A stretch of DNA of 64,000 nucleotides, from the NCBI GenBank assembly GCA_964017145.1, contig OZ024847.1, positions 3,286,001 to 3,350,000 on the forward strand, written 5' to 3'. The notes under the pieces are model-generated. The model ran no database searches. It saw nothing but the letters and a program-made list of their open reading frames with translations, and was not told the origin of the DNA. The position numbers and the translations under genes are program-made. Shown piece after piece: positions 1 through 12,423 of the stretch. Position 1 is the stretch's first letter. The number at the start of each line of letters is the position of its first letter. The stretch is from Agrocybe praecox. Its lineage: Eukaryota > Basidiomycota > Agaricomycetes > Agaricales > Agrocybaceae.

Positions 1-1
1 C

Positions 2-202
2 CGCAAGAACGAGAAGTTCTCCGACTGTGGCGACTCTGGGGCGATTGTGGCGGGCAGGGATGGGCGCATCATTGGGCAGATCACGGGAGGTGCGGGTCCC
101 ACCGATGAGTTGGACAAGACCTACATTACTCCGTTCTACAAGCTCAAGAACCGCATCGAGGAGAGGTACCCTGATTGCTACCTCTTCCCTGTCGTTGCGT
201 AA
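2..202 (+). CDS. Serine-protease-like protein (GDSG motif), C-terminal end only
   Basis: An open frame enters from the left edge and stops at a TAA at 200-202, giving about 66 C-terminal residues. It contains SDCGDSGAIV, which matches the GDSG nucleophile loop of trypsin-like (PA clan, S1) peptidases, followed by a GRIIGQITGG strand of the kind that follows the catalytic Ser in that fold, and then TYITPFYKLKNRIEERYP. I recall similar GDSGS...TYVTP proteins as common uncharacterised genes of agaricomycetes, so this is probably a peptidase-fold protein. Whether His and Asp are present cannot be seen, because the rest of the gene lies outside the window. Protease activity is an inference. Confidence 0.6.
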   Translation, partial: RKNEKFSDCGDSGAIVAGRDGRIIGQITGGAGPTDELDKTYITPFYKLKNRIEERYPDCYLFPVVA

Positions 203-627
203 GTTATGGTCTGCACCCTGTTGTTGGACAGTGCGCCGTGGCACGCCAGGACTCGCTGCCATTCAATATTCACGCGCACGCTGTCGACTTTGTCCGACTC
301 GATTCGAGGCAGGGGAACGTGCTGTTGGGCTGTTAAAGACGACGAAGGAAATTGCTACATTGTGAAAGATCAATGGGCTTCACTTGATCGTGTTCCTGAA
401 CACGATTTCTTTGTGGACATTGAAGCTGAAGGCCTATTTGGAGTCGCTACCCCGGCATCACTACACCTTACGAGAAAACTGAAAGCCCTCGCGTCTCAGA
501 CGCGTCTTTCATGTACACCACTTAGCCGCTCGTCCGCTTTTCTTTCTGGATGAGCGGATCGAAATTTTTTGTTTATTTCTTTTTCCTTCTGAATAACCGT
601 AAATGCATGTATCGCTTTCCTCAGTTA

Positions 628-729
628 ACCATATCGTGACTGAGGTTAGTTGTACACATGGATTATATTCTTTCTATTTTACTTACATAGTACTTCATAT
701 ATATAATAGTCAACCATATCGTGGCTGAG
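628..729. repeat. Short direct repeat (17 nt, two copies)
   Basis: ACCATATCGTGACTGAG at 628-644 recurs at 713-729 with one mismatch (GTGGCTGAG). It lies downstream of the protease-like gene. Function unknown, and it may be chance or a small footprint. Confidence 0.3.
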
Positions 730-2048
730 TTCGTCTTATAACACCTGTCTCAACGACGCGTTCCTGTCAGACTGTCTTTTCTCTGGACCCTTTCCCGTCT
801 CGATCTGTCTCGTTTTTCTTCGAACATGCGAACCATCCCGTTCCTTTCTCAAATTTGCGACCGTTTAGGTCAGACTTCAGTCTCTCTGCTTCTATTTTCT
901 TCCGCCAATATTGACTTTGAGCAATAGGACGTGCACGCTTCGTTTGTGCGCTCGACTTCGTCTCGGCTCTCGCCCAATATCTAAGTTGTCAACGATGATG
1001 GTGGGATGCTTGGACTTGTCAATCTTAGTGTTGACTACTCGGTGCCAAGGGTGCCCTAAGGCCATTCGTCAGTTCGCGAATCTTCTTCAGCTTTCGCAGT
1101 TGTCATAAACCAGTGTTGTCGCCTGAAAGACTTAACCTATGATGCAATTGACCTGGTTCGGTAGTGTTTGCATTAGACCAAGTTTTAGACATAGTAACTG
1201 CAGAACCAAGGGCTTCTGCAATAGACGCCGAAAATGACTTCTCTTGTTCTAGCTGTCTGGGAGGGTCTCGCAGCATATAACCTTGGTTTTCAACTGGGAA
1301 GGTGGCAAATCCGAGCTATAATGGATAATGATGGTCGTCACCAGCCAGTCATCTCAGTGCCGGCTTTAAGAGAGCCTTCGGAACATCAGCCTGAAGATTA
1401 CTTCCACTTAGGTGGGTGTTGAGTGGGTGAGTATCGACAAAACCTGGAGTCATCCCAATGTGTTGTTATGTGTACCACGCAGAACGAGCAAAATGAGTTG
1501 ACCTCTATGTATGATGCAGTCAGTGTCTGCAGGCTGGAGGCAAGGTCACTGCGGTCTACGTTGACACGATGTAAATAAATGCAAACATCGCGCGCGTCGT
1601 TTACGGCGGACGCTAGGCTCGTGACCAGCCGTTACTTGTCGAACTCCGCTATGTGCCGAGAGCAGCCGCAAGCATTTCCAGGTAACGGCTGGGACGTACG
1701 GGGCACTTTTAGTAGGGTCACGGTGTGACGAATAACTTAGTGAAATTTCACTAAATTGCTTCTTGATCCTCGATGACTATCATGGCAGCTTGCGCTCGTC
1801 ACCTTTCTGGCTCCCTCTCACCTTCCTCCGACACAAAAAATGGTCAGAAACACATCTGGCTACATGACCCCGATCTTTAGACTTCCTGGCAGTACCGGCT
1901 GTTTGCCACCTCAAGCCCAACTGTTGTTGGTCAGCCTTTCTTGCGCCTCTGTATTTGGAGATAACTGAGTGCTGGACTAGGACCACACTTAGTATCTGAA
2001 CAATGCCGAAAATTTGCACCATCCCCACCTCTCAAAACTCGCAGATTC

Positions 2049-2761
2049 ATGCTGGCTGGAATCATCCCCCCTCCTTCAACTCTGCAAACATCGAGTGTGG
2101 ACTGGTCGCACTACACGTCTCAGCCCAGCTCTGATCCTAATCCCTACGTCAGCCAAAATATCGCACAGTTAACCGTCTCCTTCACCTCCTCCCTATCTAT
2201 GGCTGCTCCTGGGCAAGAGATGTGCTCTTCCTCATCGACTGTGCCCAAGGCACTCTCACATCCACTGACCCTGCCATCGGTCCACTCAACGTCCCCCCCT
2301 CGACCGAAAACACCACCCCTCTATACTACCGTGCCTCGCTCACTGCTACGGGTGCGTTCCCGAACTACGTATCGCATAACCTGCGCACTGCTTTTAGGGA
2401 CTACGAGGCTGCAGCGGCTATCCCTTGGAAAGGGGGTATTGTCATATCTCAGGCTGCAGAGTTAGATATGGGATGGAGTGCATGGATGAAATATCAACTA
2501 CATATGGGATGCAAGGTACGTAACGCTATAATCACTTTCTCGCTATTAACGCTTATTGTGCATTTATCACCAGCCTGCTCACAGTGCTTACAGGTCACGC
2601 CCGTCACCTCCACTAGTCTGGACAAAATATGCGCTTTTGCCCATGGGTCCTTGTTACGCCGAAAACAGGAGATGGTTGACCGCTTTATAATGCACCAGGC
2701 AACAAAATCTCACAGGTCTCTTCGCCACCCATGCTTCTCACTACCTGCTATTGAACACTAA
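2049..2761 (+). other. Unrecognised coding-like stretch, possible gene relic
   Basis: Two overlapping frames are open here (2049-2465, and from about 2180 to 2761). The second reads with protein-like composition over about 110 residues (for example DVLFLIDCAQGTLTST, then NYVSHNLRTAFRDYEAAAAI and WKGGIVISQAAELDMGWSAW) and then runs into low-complexity sequence after a plausible intron donor near 2513 (AAGGTACGT). No ATG starts the second frame at its natural beginning. I do not recognise the family. It could be a middle exon of a decayed gene, or chance coding bias. Confidence 0.25.
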
Positions 2762-4918
2762 CAATAAACTGGTATATCCACTTTTTGTACTCGATTTTAC
2801 TTCAAATTGATGAAATTCCACTGTTTTTCGACCCAAATAGCACTCCTATGCTGCAAGCTCAGGTAAATTGTATATTTATTAAAGATAATATGCTGTGTAC
2901 TTGTCTATACAATATATCTAAGGTGTTTAAAGTACAATTTGTGGAGTGTGTAAAGAGAGAGCAAAGATTTTGACGAGGAAAAGTGCGCGCGGAAAACGCA
3001 AAATTATTCTAAGTTTTTGTCACACTGGGGATCCTCCAAAATCGTCCCCGTAACTCCCAGTCGTTAGGTGGTGATGCTCCTTTTCACAGTCCGATTGAGT
3101 TCCGCTTGATGTTGGAAAGCCAAACAAATTTATAACAAGGCCAAACAATGAGGCATCAGGGATGACACATGAGTAATCACTGGCCTAACGGACTGGTCGC
3201 GAGTCTAGGCGGACGCGGCAATATTGACGACATTGAGCACGTTGCCGCATCGTATGTCTAGTCACCGTTCTTGCAGAATCTTGCTCGAGTCTGCTTCGTT
3301 CAGATATGTTCTCTGTTTAAGTAGGGTCCACATGCAATACGTATGGCCTACGTAAAAGTGATAAGCACCGACCGGGACCTATAACTCTGCATGATACTCA
3401 CAGGAAATTTCTGCGCACGCGGTACGACAATCGTTTCTTTACTTTGAAAGATTCGATACAGCGCACCAAAATGATGACGAAATTATCTCTGCAGATCACT
3501 CGCCTATCTCTGATTCTCATAGGAACTATGCGCTGGGATTATAACTCAAGCTTTCCCAAGCACTTGGGAACGAGCTCACACGAACCCATGTGTCATTTAT
3601 TTAAGGAAAAACTCCTAAAGGCTGGTCATAGGTGTGCATCATTGCCGTCGTCGCACGCAGGTGCAGGCTTTGGAGTGACCTCCGACTGAACTTTTAGAGG
3701 AAATATTGATTACATGATCTCCTAGCTCATAAAACCATGATATCCATTTCAGTATCATTCTCACTTGCATTCCTCAGTACCCTGCTCTCTTATGCCTGGA
3801 AAAAATGGAGAGAGAATTCCCAGCTGCCTCCAGGTCCTCCAGGCTATCCGTTTATAGGCAAGGTCTATGACATTCCACACAAGTCCCCATGGTTGACCTA
3901 CAACCAATGGGCCAAGACCTATGGCGACGTCATGCGTGTCGAGGTCTTTGGCAAAACGACGATCATCCTCAATTCGTTGAAGGCAGCCATGGAATTACTC
4001 GACAAGAGATCCTCGAACTCTTCCGACCGACCTCGATTGGTTTGTTGTTCTTATTTTTGTTTCCAAATCAAAATTCACTCATCGGACATGTACAGGTCAT
4101 GGCAGATGAACTTATGGGATGGGATTGGGATTTCGCGCATATGCGCTACACTGATCGATGGAGGTATGCGATAACTTCGAAGAAAATCCTCACGGTTAAC
4201 AAAAATTCCCTTCAGGCGGCATAGAAGATGCTTTCATTCAGTATTTCCAACCACGCAATCTTACATCCTACTATCCTATCCAGAAGAAAGTAACTGTAGG
4301 CCTCCTTGCGCGTCTCCTGAAATCTCCAGAGAACTTTGCAGCTCACGTCCGGCAGTACGTGTTTCCCCTTTTCTACATGATTATTTATACAAAGCAAGTT
4401 GTTTGTTACCTCAGGCATGTCGGCTCCATCGTTCTGAATGCAGTATATGGATACGAAGTTCAAGCAGAGAATGATTTCTATATCGCATTGGTACACAAGG
4501 CAATGCAACCGCTTTGTTATCCGTACACGCAGGGAACTACTTGGTCAATTTTATCCCAATCCTCAAGCATGTGCCTAGTACGTCTTGATATCTCTACATA
4601 CATTATCCCTCTTAATAACGCAACCACACTGGCATAGGCTGGTTTCCTGGAGCCGGATTCAAGCGAAAGGCAAAGGAATGGGCTGTCAATACACGATCTC
4701 TGCGCGATATACCCTTCAACAATGTAAAGCAGGCTATGGTGCGTGTCCTGAATTATTTGAAATAATTTCGACCCTCATCACGATGGAAGCTTAGGCGAAC
4801 GGTACAGCGAAGCAGTCCTTCGTTTTCGACAATTTGGATAAGATCAACAATGACGACAACCTGAGACTTAACGCTGAGGAAGAAGCTGAGATCGTTGGGA
4901 ACTGTGCAGGGACATCAG

Positions 4919-6146
4919 GAAGATCACAGGTTTGTAGGCGCGCTTGCCCAAGGCCGACGAGTACGCCAAGTAGTGCCAACGACGCCAAACACATCAAATA
5001 TTTTGACTTGGCCAGAAAAAGAGGCCGGATCCTAGACTGCCGCCAACGACGCCAAATCACCCCAAGCACATTACTTTAGGCCAATACATAGACACTTGGG
5101 AAACACTTGCAAGGACTTGTGCATAGAGAAAATAATTTTTATTGTGTATTGTATATACATTCACATTCTAGACTACAAATATAACGTACGGATATCGAAC
5201 TGAATAACAAATGTTGATAAAATCCGCTTTCCTTGAAAACCGCTACCTAGAATAACTGCCCTCTCACCTAAAATATGCCTGCAAACGTCTGCTTCCTTCG
5301 TCACTTACACCACTATTCACAGAAAGACAACAATGATTGAACATACCTGCGAAAAGCATAGCATAAAAATCATTTTAGTACGCGTTTTCGAGACCCAAAT
5401 ACCCGTTCTGACTCACCGACTCATGAATAGCCTCGATTTAGGTTAGAGGGCCACACCTGTATCTGTCAAGGGCGAATCTCCTCCCTACTGATACAGCCCT
5501 TTACATCTTGATTAGTTCGTGCAAGCAAGAAAAGGCAAATAGCAATAGTAGTACATATCTTACCAATTATCATTCATGTGCATGAATCCCGGTCCCCCTT
5601 AGACGAAATAGTCCCAATTATCCAGCAGATGGCACCGTGGTCTTGGTAATGATGACCAGCAAACACTATATCTCCGTAAAATTGACGTTCTAAGCAAAGC
5701 TGGCGCGATGGTGAAGGATGATGATGAAGGAATGGAAGAAAGAGCAACGGAATGGCCAAAAATTGTACATCAAAACATCACGTGGTCGGAGTTTGAAACG
5801 ACTTGTACGAAATATCAAGTTCCATTAATTATATGTGGAAAACCTTCGACGACATTACACTCCACGGACAAGCACCAAATTTTGCCACAGCGTAGTTGTA
5901 GTGACATATCATCAAGTAAGCCATTAAAACTAGTGGCAAAGAAATTTAATTTCAGCGCATGAGTTGGTGGACTTGGGCTACTTGGCCGAGGATTCTTAAT
6001 TTGGCTACGCCCCCAAGTAGCCCCAACTCCGCCAACTCCCCCAAGTACCGCCTAGCAATGTGTTATCTTGCTGATGGATGGTCTATCTAGGTATGTGTGT
6101 TTCACGTATGGATGGATGTATGCTAACGATCCATAAAACAACGAAA
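4919..6146. mobile_element. Insertion inside the P450 I-helix coding region (unclassified)
   Basis: The P450 frame is continuous up to AGTS (about 4918) and resumes at GCCGGGTCGGAT (about 6147), so about 1.2 kb does not belong to the gene. Its two ends carry related low-complexity words (left CCAAGTAGTGCCAACGACGC near 4967; right CCAAGTAGCCCCAACTCCGC near 6013). The right end also has an 11-bp perfect inverted repeat (5975-5985 with 6013-6023). No transposase-like frame was found inside, and no clear target-site duplication could be picked out. It could be a non-autonomous element or a captured genomic fragment. A very long intron is less likely, because the best GT/AG pair gives a poor join. 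Confidence 0.5.
5975..6023. repeat. Inverted repeat (11-bp arms) at the right end of the P450 insertion
   Basis: GGGCTACTTGG at 5975-5985 pairs perfectly with CCAAGTAGCCC at 6013-6023 across a 27-nt loop. Its position close to the insertion border suggests it is part of the element's end. Confidence 0.5.
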
Positions 6147-7277
6147 GCCGGGTCGGATACAGTAAGTCAATGATTATGGCTTTCGAAACAAAAATCCTTC
6201 GGATACTGAGATGATTTGTTTTTCGAAGACAGTATCTGTCATTCAATCGTGGTTGTTGGCTATGGCACATTATCCCGCGGTCCTGCGAAAGGCACAGGCA
6301 GAAGTGGATAGGGTTGTCGGTAGTTCTCGATTGCCAGACTTTGATGACAGGCCGTCCATGCCATACGTCGAAGCTATGCTGTCGGAAGCTCTGAAATGGG
6401 CCGTGGTCACACCATTGGGTAAATTTCTTCTTTCTTTTTTGTCCGTGTTTTTTGTTTGGAATATTCACAGCTACGAACTAGGGGTCTCACATCGCGTCGT
6501 TCATGATGACTTTTATGAGGGATTCAAGATTCCTGCTGGTAAGATACGATAGACAAATGCAAAGGCACAAGCTGGGTTAGTTTATTAACCACATGTTATT
6601 GGCATATAGGAGCAACAATAACAGTCAATACATGGTACTATTTCCTGTCAAAGTGTCACTTGCGAATGCTAAATGCTAAGCTATTTCTATGAACCTCTAG
6701 GGCGATCCTTCAGAACGAAGAAATATACCCAGATCCTTCCTCCTTCAACCCCGAACGCTTCCTCGAAAATGGACGGCTAAATTTCAAACAACCCGACCCA
6801 TCTAGCATAGGAGCTTTCGGTTTCGGTCGAAGGTGATTTCTTTTCTCTTCTTTCTTCTCTCCATCCGCTGTGAAAACAGGTATTGAAGAAAATCACTATG
6901 TAGAATCTGCCCCGGACGTTATCTAGCCGTAAATTCGGGCTGGTTGGCCATCGTATCGATTTTATCCGTGTACAATATCTCCAAAGCTGTAGACGAGAGA
7001 GGGAAAGTAATCGAACCTTTGATTGAATATTCAGATGGCGTCGTTAGGTGTATTTCTTTCTTTCTTTTAAAAAAAAGAAAAAACACAGGGCTGACACTGG
7101 ACTTCCTTCCAGTCATCCGAAGCCATTCAAGGTAGCAATAACACCTCGATCGGAGAATACTAGGAAACTTGTCGATGCAGCTAAACTTGAACTATGAGTG
7201 TGGTCAAAGCTGGAGGGAAAGAACGTGTATTATCAAGGAATGTAGTTTGTAGTAAGTAACGAATTGTATGTAAACTA

Positions 7278-10200
7278 CTACTGCGTGTTACTATTGGCGC
7301 CCCAAGCAGAGACGGCAGACGCGAAACCATTAAGGTTATCCTGTTGGTCGATAACACCTTGGCCATTGACGCTCAGCTGATAGGTGGATGCGACAGTAGC
7401 AAGACTGTAGATATTGATATTTTCGCTCGACGATGTGTCGATGTCAGCGATTTGTGCTTGGCAGTTGCGCGTATTCAAGCAGTCTTGAGAATTGTTCTAC
7501 AAGAGTTGACAAGGTTAGAAGGTCGACAGAGAGAAAGAGTTAGAAAAAGAAGTAACTGACCATGAAGAAACTATACAAGCCAGCACCTATGACATAAAAT
7601 GTCGTTCGTAAATGGTATTCAGGGAGTCGGACATTAATTGTATAACATACCGAATACGAGTATGTTTTGGGAGCGTTTCACGACCAATGCCCAAGATGAT
7701 GCGTCGTCACTGTACATCTGTGGATCCTTATACAAGGGATTGATACTGAACGGTGCTGGCGCGGCAGGTGTAGGTTGGAAATAAGGCTTTGTGTATATTT
7801 GTAAGTTTAAGTGGGTAAGGAACGGGAGACAGATCACTCACACTTTCGGTCTGAATAAGCCCCATGTAGTGGTCCTCTGCTCCTTCCAGGTTATATTGAT
7901 AGATGACATGGTGTTCAGCTACATCGTGTTTGTATTTTAGACCATGAAAAAGAATTTAAACTACAATCAATGACTTACAGGCAGTGCCAATCATCCATAC
8001 AGGACCCTTCGACTCAGAAAGTATCCCTCGGCCAGAATATACACTGATTTGGGACTCTCCAGCCAAATCTAAATCATGATCTGCCAGCCAGACCCACGTT
8101 CCCTGTCAAGATGGATGAGCCTGTGGGATCACTCGCGCAACGGAGTACATATCGGAACTTACTTCGAAGTATCCTGTAGCAGAAGGGGTAATGTGCAAGC
8201 TCAAAAACGCAGCAAAACAGTCGTCGTAGCCAGCAGCAGTCTCAGAACAAGTTGCGCCATCGAGATTGGTACCTGCACCTGATCGGCAAACAAATCAAAT
8301 GAGTACCCGAGCAGGATATGTATCGCCATATAGGATAGAACATACTTCCACCAAGTCTATTAAACCGAATGTAACGTTAAATTGATGATGCCAAGTCGAG
8401 TTACTAGGACTTGCCTGATGTGCGAGTCCCACATACCTGCGCCAGCCTGCATACCGTTTGGTTGTCTTGCATTCCACTCAACGACGATAGCACCGGCTGC
8501 AGGACCAACGGTCGTGAAAACGACATCGGTGATCTCAGTGGGACCTGGGATGTGGCCATTCTTTTCACCAACACGGACAACGGGTCGAGGATGCTGTTGG
8601 TCCTGGAATGCTGGTCCCTTTCCTGCAAGCACAGACCACGCTTCTCCAACGAGACGGGTACCTGTGGGGATAGTCAAAGTCGACGATACAAGGTAAAACC
8701 CTGCGTCGAGGAAAATTATTTTTGATGAACAGAACTGTAGAAGCTCAACAGTCAACAACGAACGTCCTGGTCAAAAGAAAACTCATAAAAAACCTTGTTG
8801 AATAGATTCTGAAGTGCTTGAGTATCATCAGTGACACCGTCGCCTACCGCGCCGTAGTCTCTTGCACTGACGAAATCGGAAACATCGTGATCTGCATATT
8901 GCGGATGGGTACGAGAGACGATTTTTCCGTCAGGACCTAACAAGGACATTGCCTTGGAAGGAGCTGTTGTATACCCTTGAGTGAAGGGGCCCTGCGAGTC
9001 GTTCCCTTCGAAAACATTTCCTTGTACCCAAGAGTCGATGACTTTCGTATGTACAGCTGGAGAAGTTCCCAAAAGAACGACTGGCCCATCCGCAACGCTG
9101 ATGGCGATAGGAACGTTGACTAGCTTTGCGTTATTCAGAACAAGCGAGCCGGCATTGACAAGACTTCCGTTGGATTGATTGGCCGTGCGGACGAAGGTTG
9201 GCGTGTTACTCGCAACTGCGTCAATAATAGCCAAGGCACCGGTGCCAGCAGCAATATCAAAGCCAATCTAATAAATGTCAGTCAATTGAATACGACCAGA
9301 GATAACCCATAATATACCTGGCAGTTATTGATTTTAACATCCTGGTATGTCCATCCTAGTACGACGTATGAGCACGACACATAAGATAAAAACCTGTAAA
9401 CATACCCCAGTTCCAAAGGCTAAATATGGCCGTTTGGGCGTTGTTAATCGTAACGTTCCTCACTGTGAACCTAGTTGGCGGTAAACAATCTTTCCTCCCC
9501 AGAGATCATTTCAGATACGCACTGTTGATTTCCTGCCCAAATGCCAAATTTTCCTGATGTACGTGTCCCTGTCAGTGCCAATCATCGGAACGTCAAGACT
9601 CGATAAACTTACCGCCATTGAAAACCATATCTCCCATGAAGCCACCGCTTCCGTCCTCCATCCAAATCCCTTGATGGGCGGTGTTCGGAGCCGACGACAT
9701 TTCAAAAACGATATTCATCAAAGAGGTCGATTGTGCGACCTGCCAATGAATACCAGTTCCTTGCGACTTCTCCGGAGGAACTCTGGATGAATATTTTAAA
9801 TAAGAAAAAGTATTTCAAACATGAAAAAAGATTATTACCGTCGAACATCAATCACAAAGTTGCGGACGGAACGGAAGCTGGGGGAATTAGTATGATAACA
9901 GATAGGTGGGTGCAGTAGTAGTATTTACAAGTTGTTTGTGGATCGGAAATATTGTGCGCCACCAGCCATGTATGGATTGGCGTCTATTTTGTAAGATTGT
10001 TAACATTTTCATGGGGTATATGATAATGTCGGGTAATTTACGAACCAATGACTGCAAAACCATCGAAGGACGCATCTGCTAAGAGGGTAGGTGGAGTTTT
10101 GGCATCCCCGATGAGTTGGGTATAGTAATAGGGAATGATGGGTGCTGTGATGAGATATGTGCTGTAGGGGCACGAGTCAGCTGAGAGCTCCAGAAGAAAT

Positions 10201-10932
10201 CAGAATTATGCACTACTCACCCTGCAGGAAAATAGACAATAGCAGGCGACACGCTGTCGAGTTAATTGTACATGAGTTCACGTTCCTTCAAGTATAAAAT
10301 GGCAAAGCATCGCGTTGCATTGTAACCCTCAACGTTAACACTTACGTAGAAGATTTGCAGTCGCCGCCACCACATCGGTTCTGGGAAGTTATAGCAAGAC
10401 TGTAAGTTCATGTTAGTTGGACGTTCCTTACTATTAGCACCAACCACGTACTTTATGGCCACTGTGTCATCGGTTACACCATCGCCAACGGCTCCATAAT
10501 CCTGTACACAACATTTGGTTTACAGTTCAGCCACCTAACGCGAAGCGAACATACCTTGACGTTCCTGAAAACCTTGTATCCCGCCGGGTCAGAGTTGAAG
10601 GGGGATTTTCCTTGATGTTTAATCTTTTCCATCCAGAAAGGACTCGAACCGTCGATGCTAACCGAACTGGACAAGTTTAACGATAAGGAAACATCTTGGG
10701 ACGACCCTGCATCGTCATTACGCTTAGATGACGAGAAAAGCTTCAATGGCGATTTGAATATGGATTTATGCTGCATATTCCGCTCCAGAAAGGACGCATT
10801 TGCGATGGAGAAAAGCGAGAAAGAAATGAAGATGAATGCCAGCCTGTTCGTTGACCCCGACGAGGGCATAATCACACGTGACGTCATTTTCCCAGTCGCG
10901 TCCACAGTCGCGTCCAAGGTCGCGTCCGGCAC
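7278..10932 (-). CDS. GH55 exo-beta-1,3-glucanase (secreted glucan 1,3-beta-glucosidase)
   Basis: Read on the minus strand, about 14 small exons join without visible lesions. Two pectate-lyase-3-type modules are diagnostic of glycoside hydrolase family 55: the first begins DYGAVGDGVTDDTVAI (about 10450-10500) and the second RDYGAVGDGVTDDTQAL (about 8815-8870). Between them come NRCGGGDC, SPAIVYFPAGTYLITAP, the GIHWQVAQ segment and MEDGSGGFMGDMVFNGG, all familiar GH55 segments. The C-terminal part has VVKRSQNILVFGAGLYSFF and ends WGANSNTQ-stop at 7278. A hydrophobic signal peptide follows MPSSGSTNRL (LAFIFISFSLFSIANA). Met-1 at 10932 precedes three DAT repeats, so a start at one of the next Mets (about 10887 or 10869) is equally likely and places the signal peptide at the N-terminus. 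The enzyme should cleave glucose from the ends of beta-1,3-glucan, for wall remodelling or nutrition. Confidence 0.85.
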
Positions 10933-12423
10933 AATTTTTCAGTTAAAGGAGTGTAAGTAGTTGAAGGAATGTCTTGAGGAGGGAGAGTTGGAAAGCCCTT
11001 GAAAGGAAAAGACGTTATCGAATCAAACTTCCCTTTAACTTAGTACTTATATGTTGACATTTGTGCCTTGACGTCTTCCGTACAAGGAAGCGAAGAATGT
11101 CATCAAACAGTCAAAAGAATGATGCCGGAGTTTAAAAGCCTTCAGGAATGGAGGATCGGTTGGAAGGCGGGCCTGGAGGTTCCTGCTTCGTTGTCGCATT
11201 AATATGTCGGAGAATGTGCGACCACACTGTCTCCAGGAACCGTCTTAGGACGGAGGACCATATGTAGGCTGTTGTTCGAGTGGGAGCATGGGTATCATGG
11301 ACGTTTCCATCGCCTTTTACACAGAAACGTGACATACCTTGAGGTACTCGACATAGAATGACAATTTACAATGTGTGAAAGGGATTACTATGAGGGTTGA
11401 CTAGCCCAATCAGTAATAGCTGAGTATTAGCAACATGGTGATGAAAAAGGCACTCGTTACTTGTGAGAAAAAAAAATCAAGGCACCTCTTAATAAGAGGT
11501 GTCTTGATTTTTTCTTATAAAGGTTTCCCCACAAAGATTGCCGCTATACCATTACTATTATACAGTCGACTCCGTATTAACCCATACCCTAAATCTAATA
11601 TAACCCATGACATATTCGATCCACCAAGTGGTTCGCAGGGAGTTCCGACCCATAACCCATACCACTTTTGGGTAAAAGCCCATAGGTTTTGCCCTAAGAA
11701 TTTCCATATCTATGTCACATGGTGAACATTTACACTTATGATGATGAATGTATCATGATTTTCAGCTAGTACATATATGTGTTTATTATAAAAGCAAGAA
11801 TCCGTGTGCTCGAACACCTCCAACTCGCACGACAACGTTCAAATCAAGGATTGACATTGGTGCCACCTTCTACTTGCATCTATGGGTCATAACCAAAGTA
11901 CAAGATACTGGCCATTACCTAGTATCCATTTATGATTAACTGTTCCCTGTCAACAGTCAAAGATTTGTTTTCTCTCGGGATATTTCTATTTCTAATTTTA
12001 GCACACTCCTCATAAACCATACCCAGCCACAGCCAGCCACCGGTGCAGCCTGGTGCAGCACGTGGTTGCATAACTTAAGGTTATGACAAAGCCAAGTCCG
12101 TATACTGCGTCACAGATATGGTCACAATAATGCCAGACACGTTTTACCTTCCGACATCTCTACATTCTTACGGCAACTGTTGGCCAAACCGACGCCTCAA
12201 ATTTACGGGTTATTTTTTGGTTGTTGGAATCTTTTAGACATATTTTCTTCCTCTTTTCTTCCTATTTTGAAGAGACTTCAAACATCCATAATGGCCAAAG
12301 AGTCACCATAATCCAACCATCTAACGTCGCAGTCATGGTCAGGCCCCTGGACTGTATGGCTAAGAAAGCCTCTGTAATAGGATAATAATAATGACTTGAT
12401 ATGTACTCGCATGCTGTTTATCT
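10933..12423. other. Intergenic: GH55 upstream region and non-coding sequence
   Basis: About 1.5 kb, no supportable gene. The first few hundred bases should hold the GH55 promoter. A strong hairpin lies at 11472-11512 (listed separately). Around 11530-11700 there are several ACCCATA words in AT-rich sequence, with the look of degenerate repeat DNA. Confidence 0.5.
11472..11512. repeat. Near-perfect palindrome (19-bp arms, 3-nt loop)
   Basis: Arm AAAAATCAAGGCACCTCTT (11472-11490) and its reverse complement (11494-11512) pair with a single mismatch around the loop AAT. It is isolated in non-coding DNA between GH55 and the MFS cluster. It may be a fold-back or MITE remnant. No flanking duplication was identified. 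Confidence 0.7.

Larger units (their letters stand above)
203..3736. other. Intergenic stretch without a convincing gene
   Basis: About 3.5 kb. Short open frames occur on both strands, but none shows a recognisable domain, consistent splice signals or a signal peptide. The exception worth recording is the coding-like stretch at about 2100-2761, listed separately. A near-perfect 17-nt direct repeat (ACCATATCGTGACTGAG at 628 and one-mismatch copy at 713) is the only obvious small repeat. The segment just before 3737 presumably holds the former promoter of the P450. Confidence 0.5.
3737..7197 (+). pseudogene. Cytochrome P450 pseudogene (interrupted, frameshifted)
   Basis: The frame begins with a hydrophobic anchor (MISISVSFSLAFLSTLLS) and the proline hinge LPPGPPGYPFIG, as in microsomal fungal P450s. 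About ten small exons follow to the stop at 7195-7197. Later landmarks are AGSDTTVSVIQSWLLAMAHY (I helix, 6146-6262), PERFLENG, and the heme loop FGFGRR-ICPGR, split by an intron (about 6822-6920). It is close in sequence to the basidiomycete O-methylsterigmatocystin-oxidoreductase-like P450s. Lesions seen: an extra base near 4235-4238 in the WRRHRR exon; a second frameshift near 4525-4535, where the frame must change to read GNYLVNFIPILKHVP; SEALKW at 6382-6399, where the invariant ExxR arginine is Lys; and about 1.2 kb of foreign sequence between AGTS (about 4918) and AGSDTT (about 6146). It is very unlikely to make an active enzyme. Confidence 0.85.

Noticed and set aside
1780..2028. Minus-strand open frame of 82 codons
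   Set aside because: No recognisable pattern, no splice context, composition like non-coding sequence.
11530..11700. Possible Tc1/pogo-type end (TATACAGTCGACTCCGTATT)
   Set aside because: No inverted partner was found nearby, so it cannot be called an element end.
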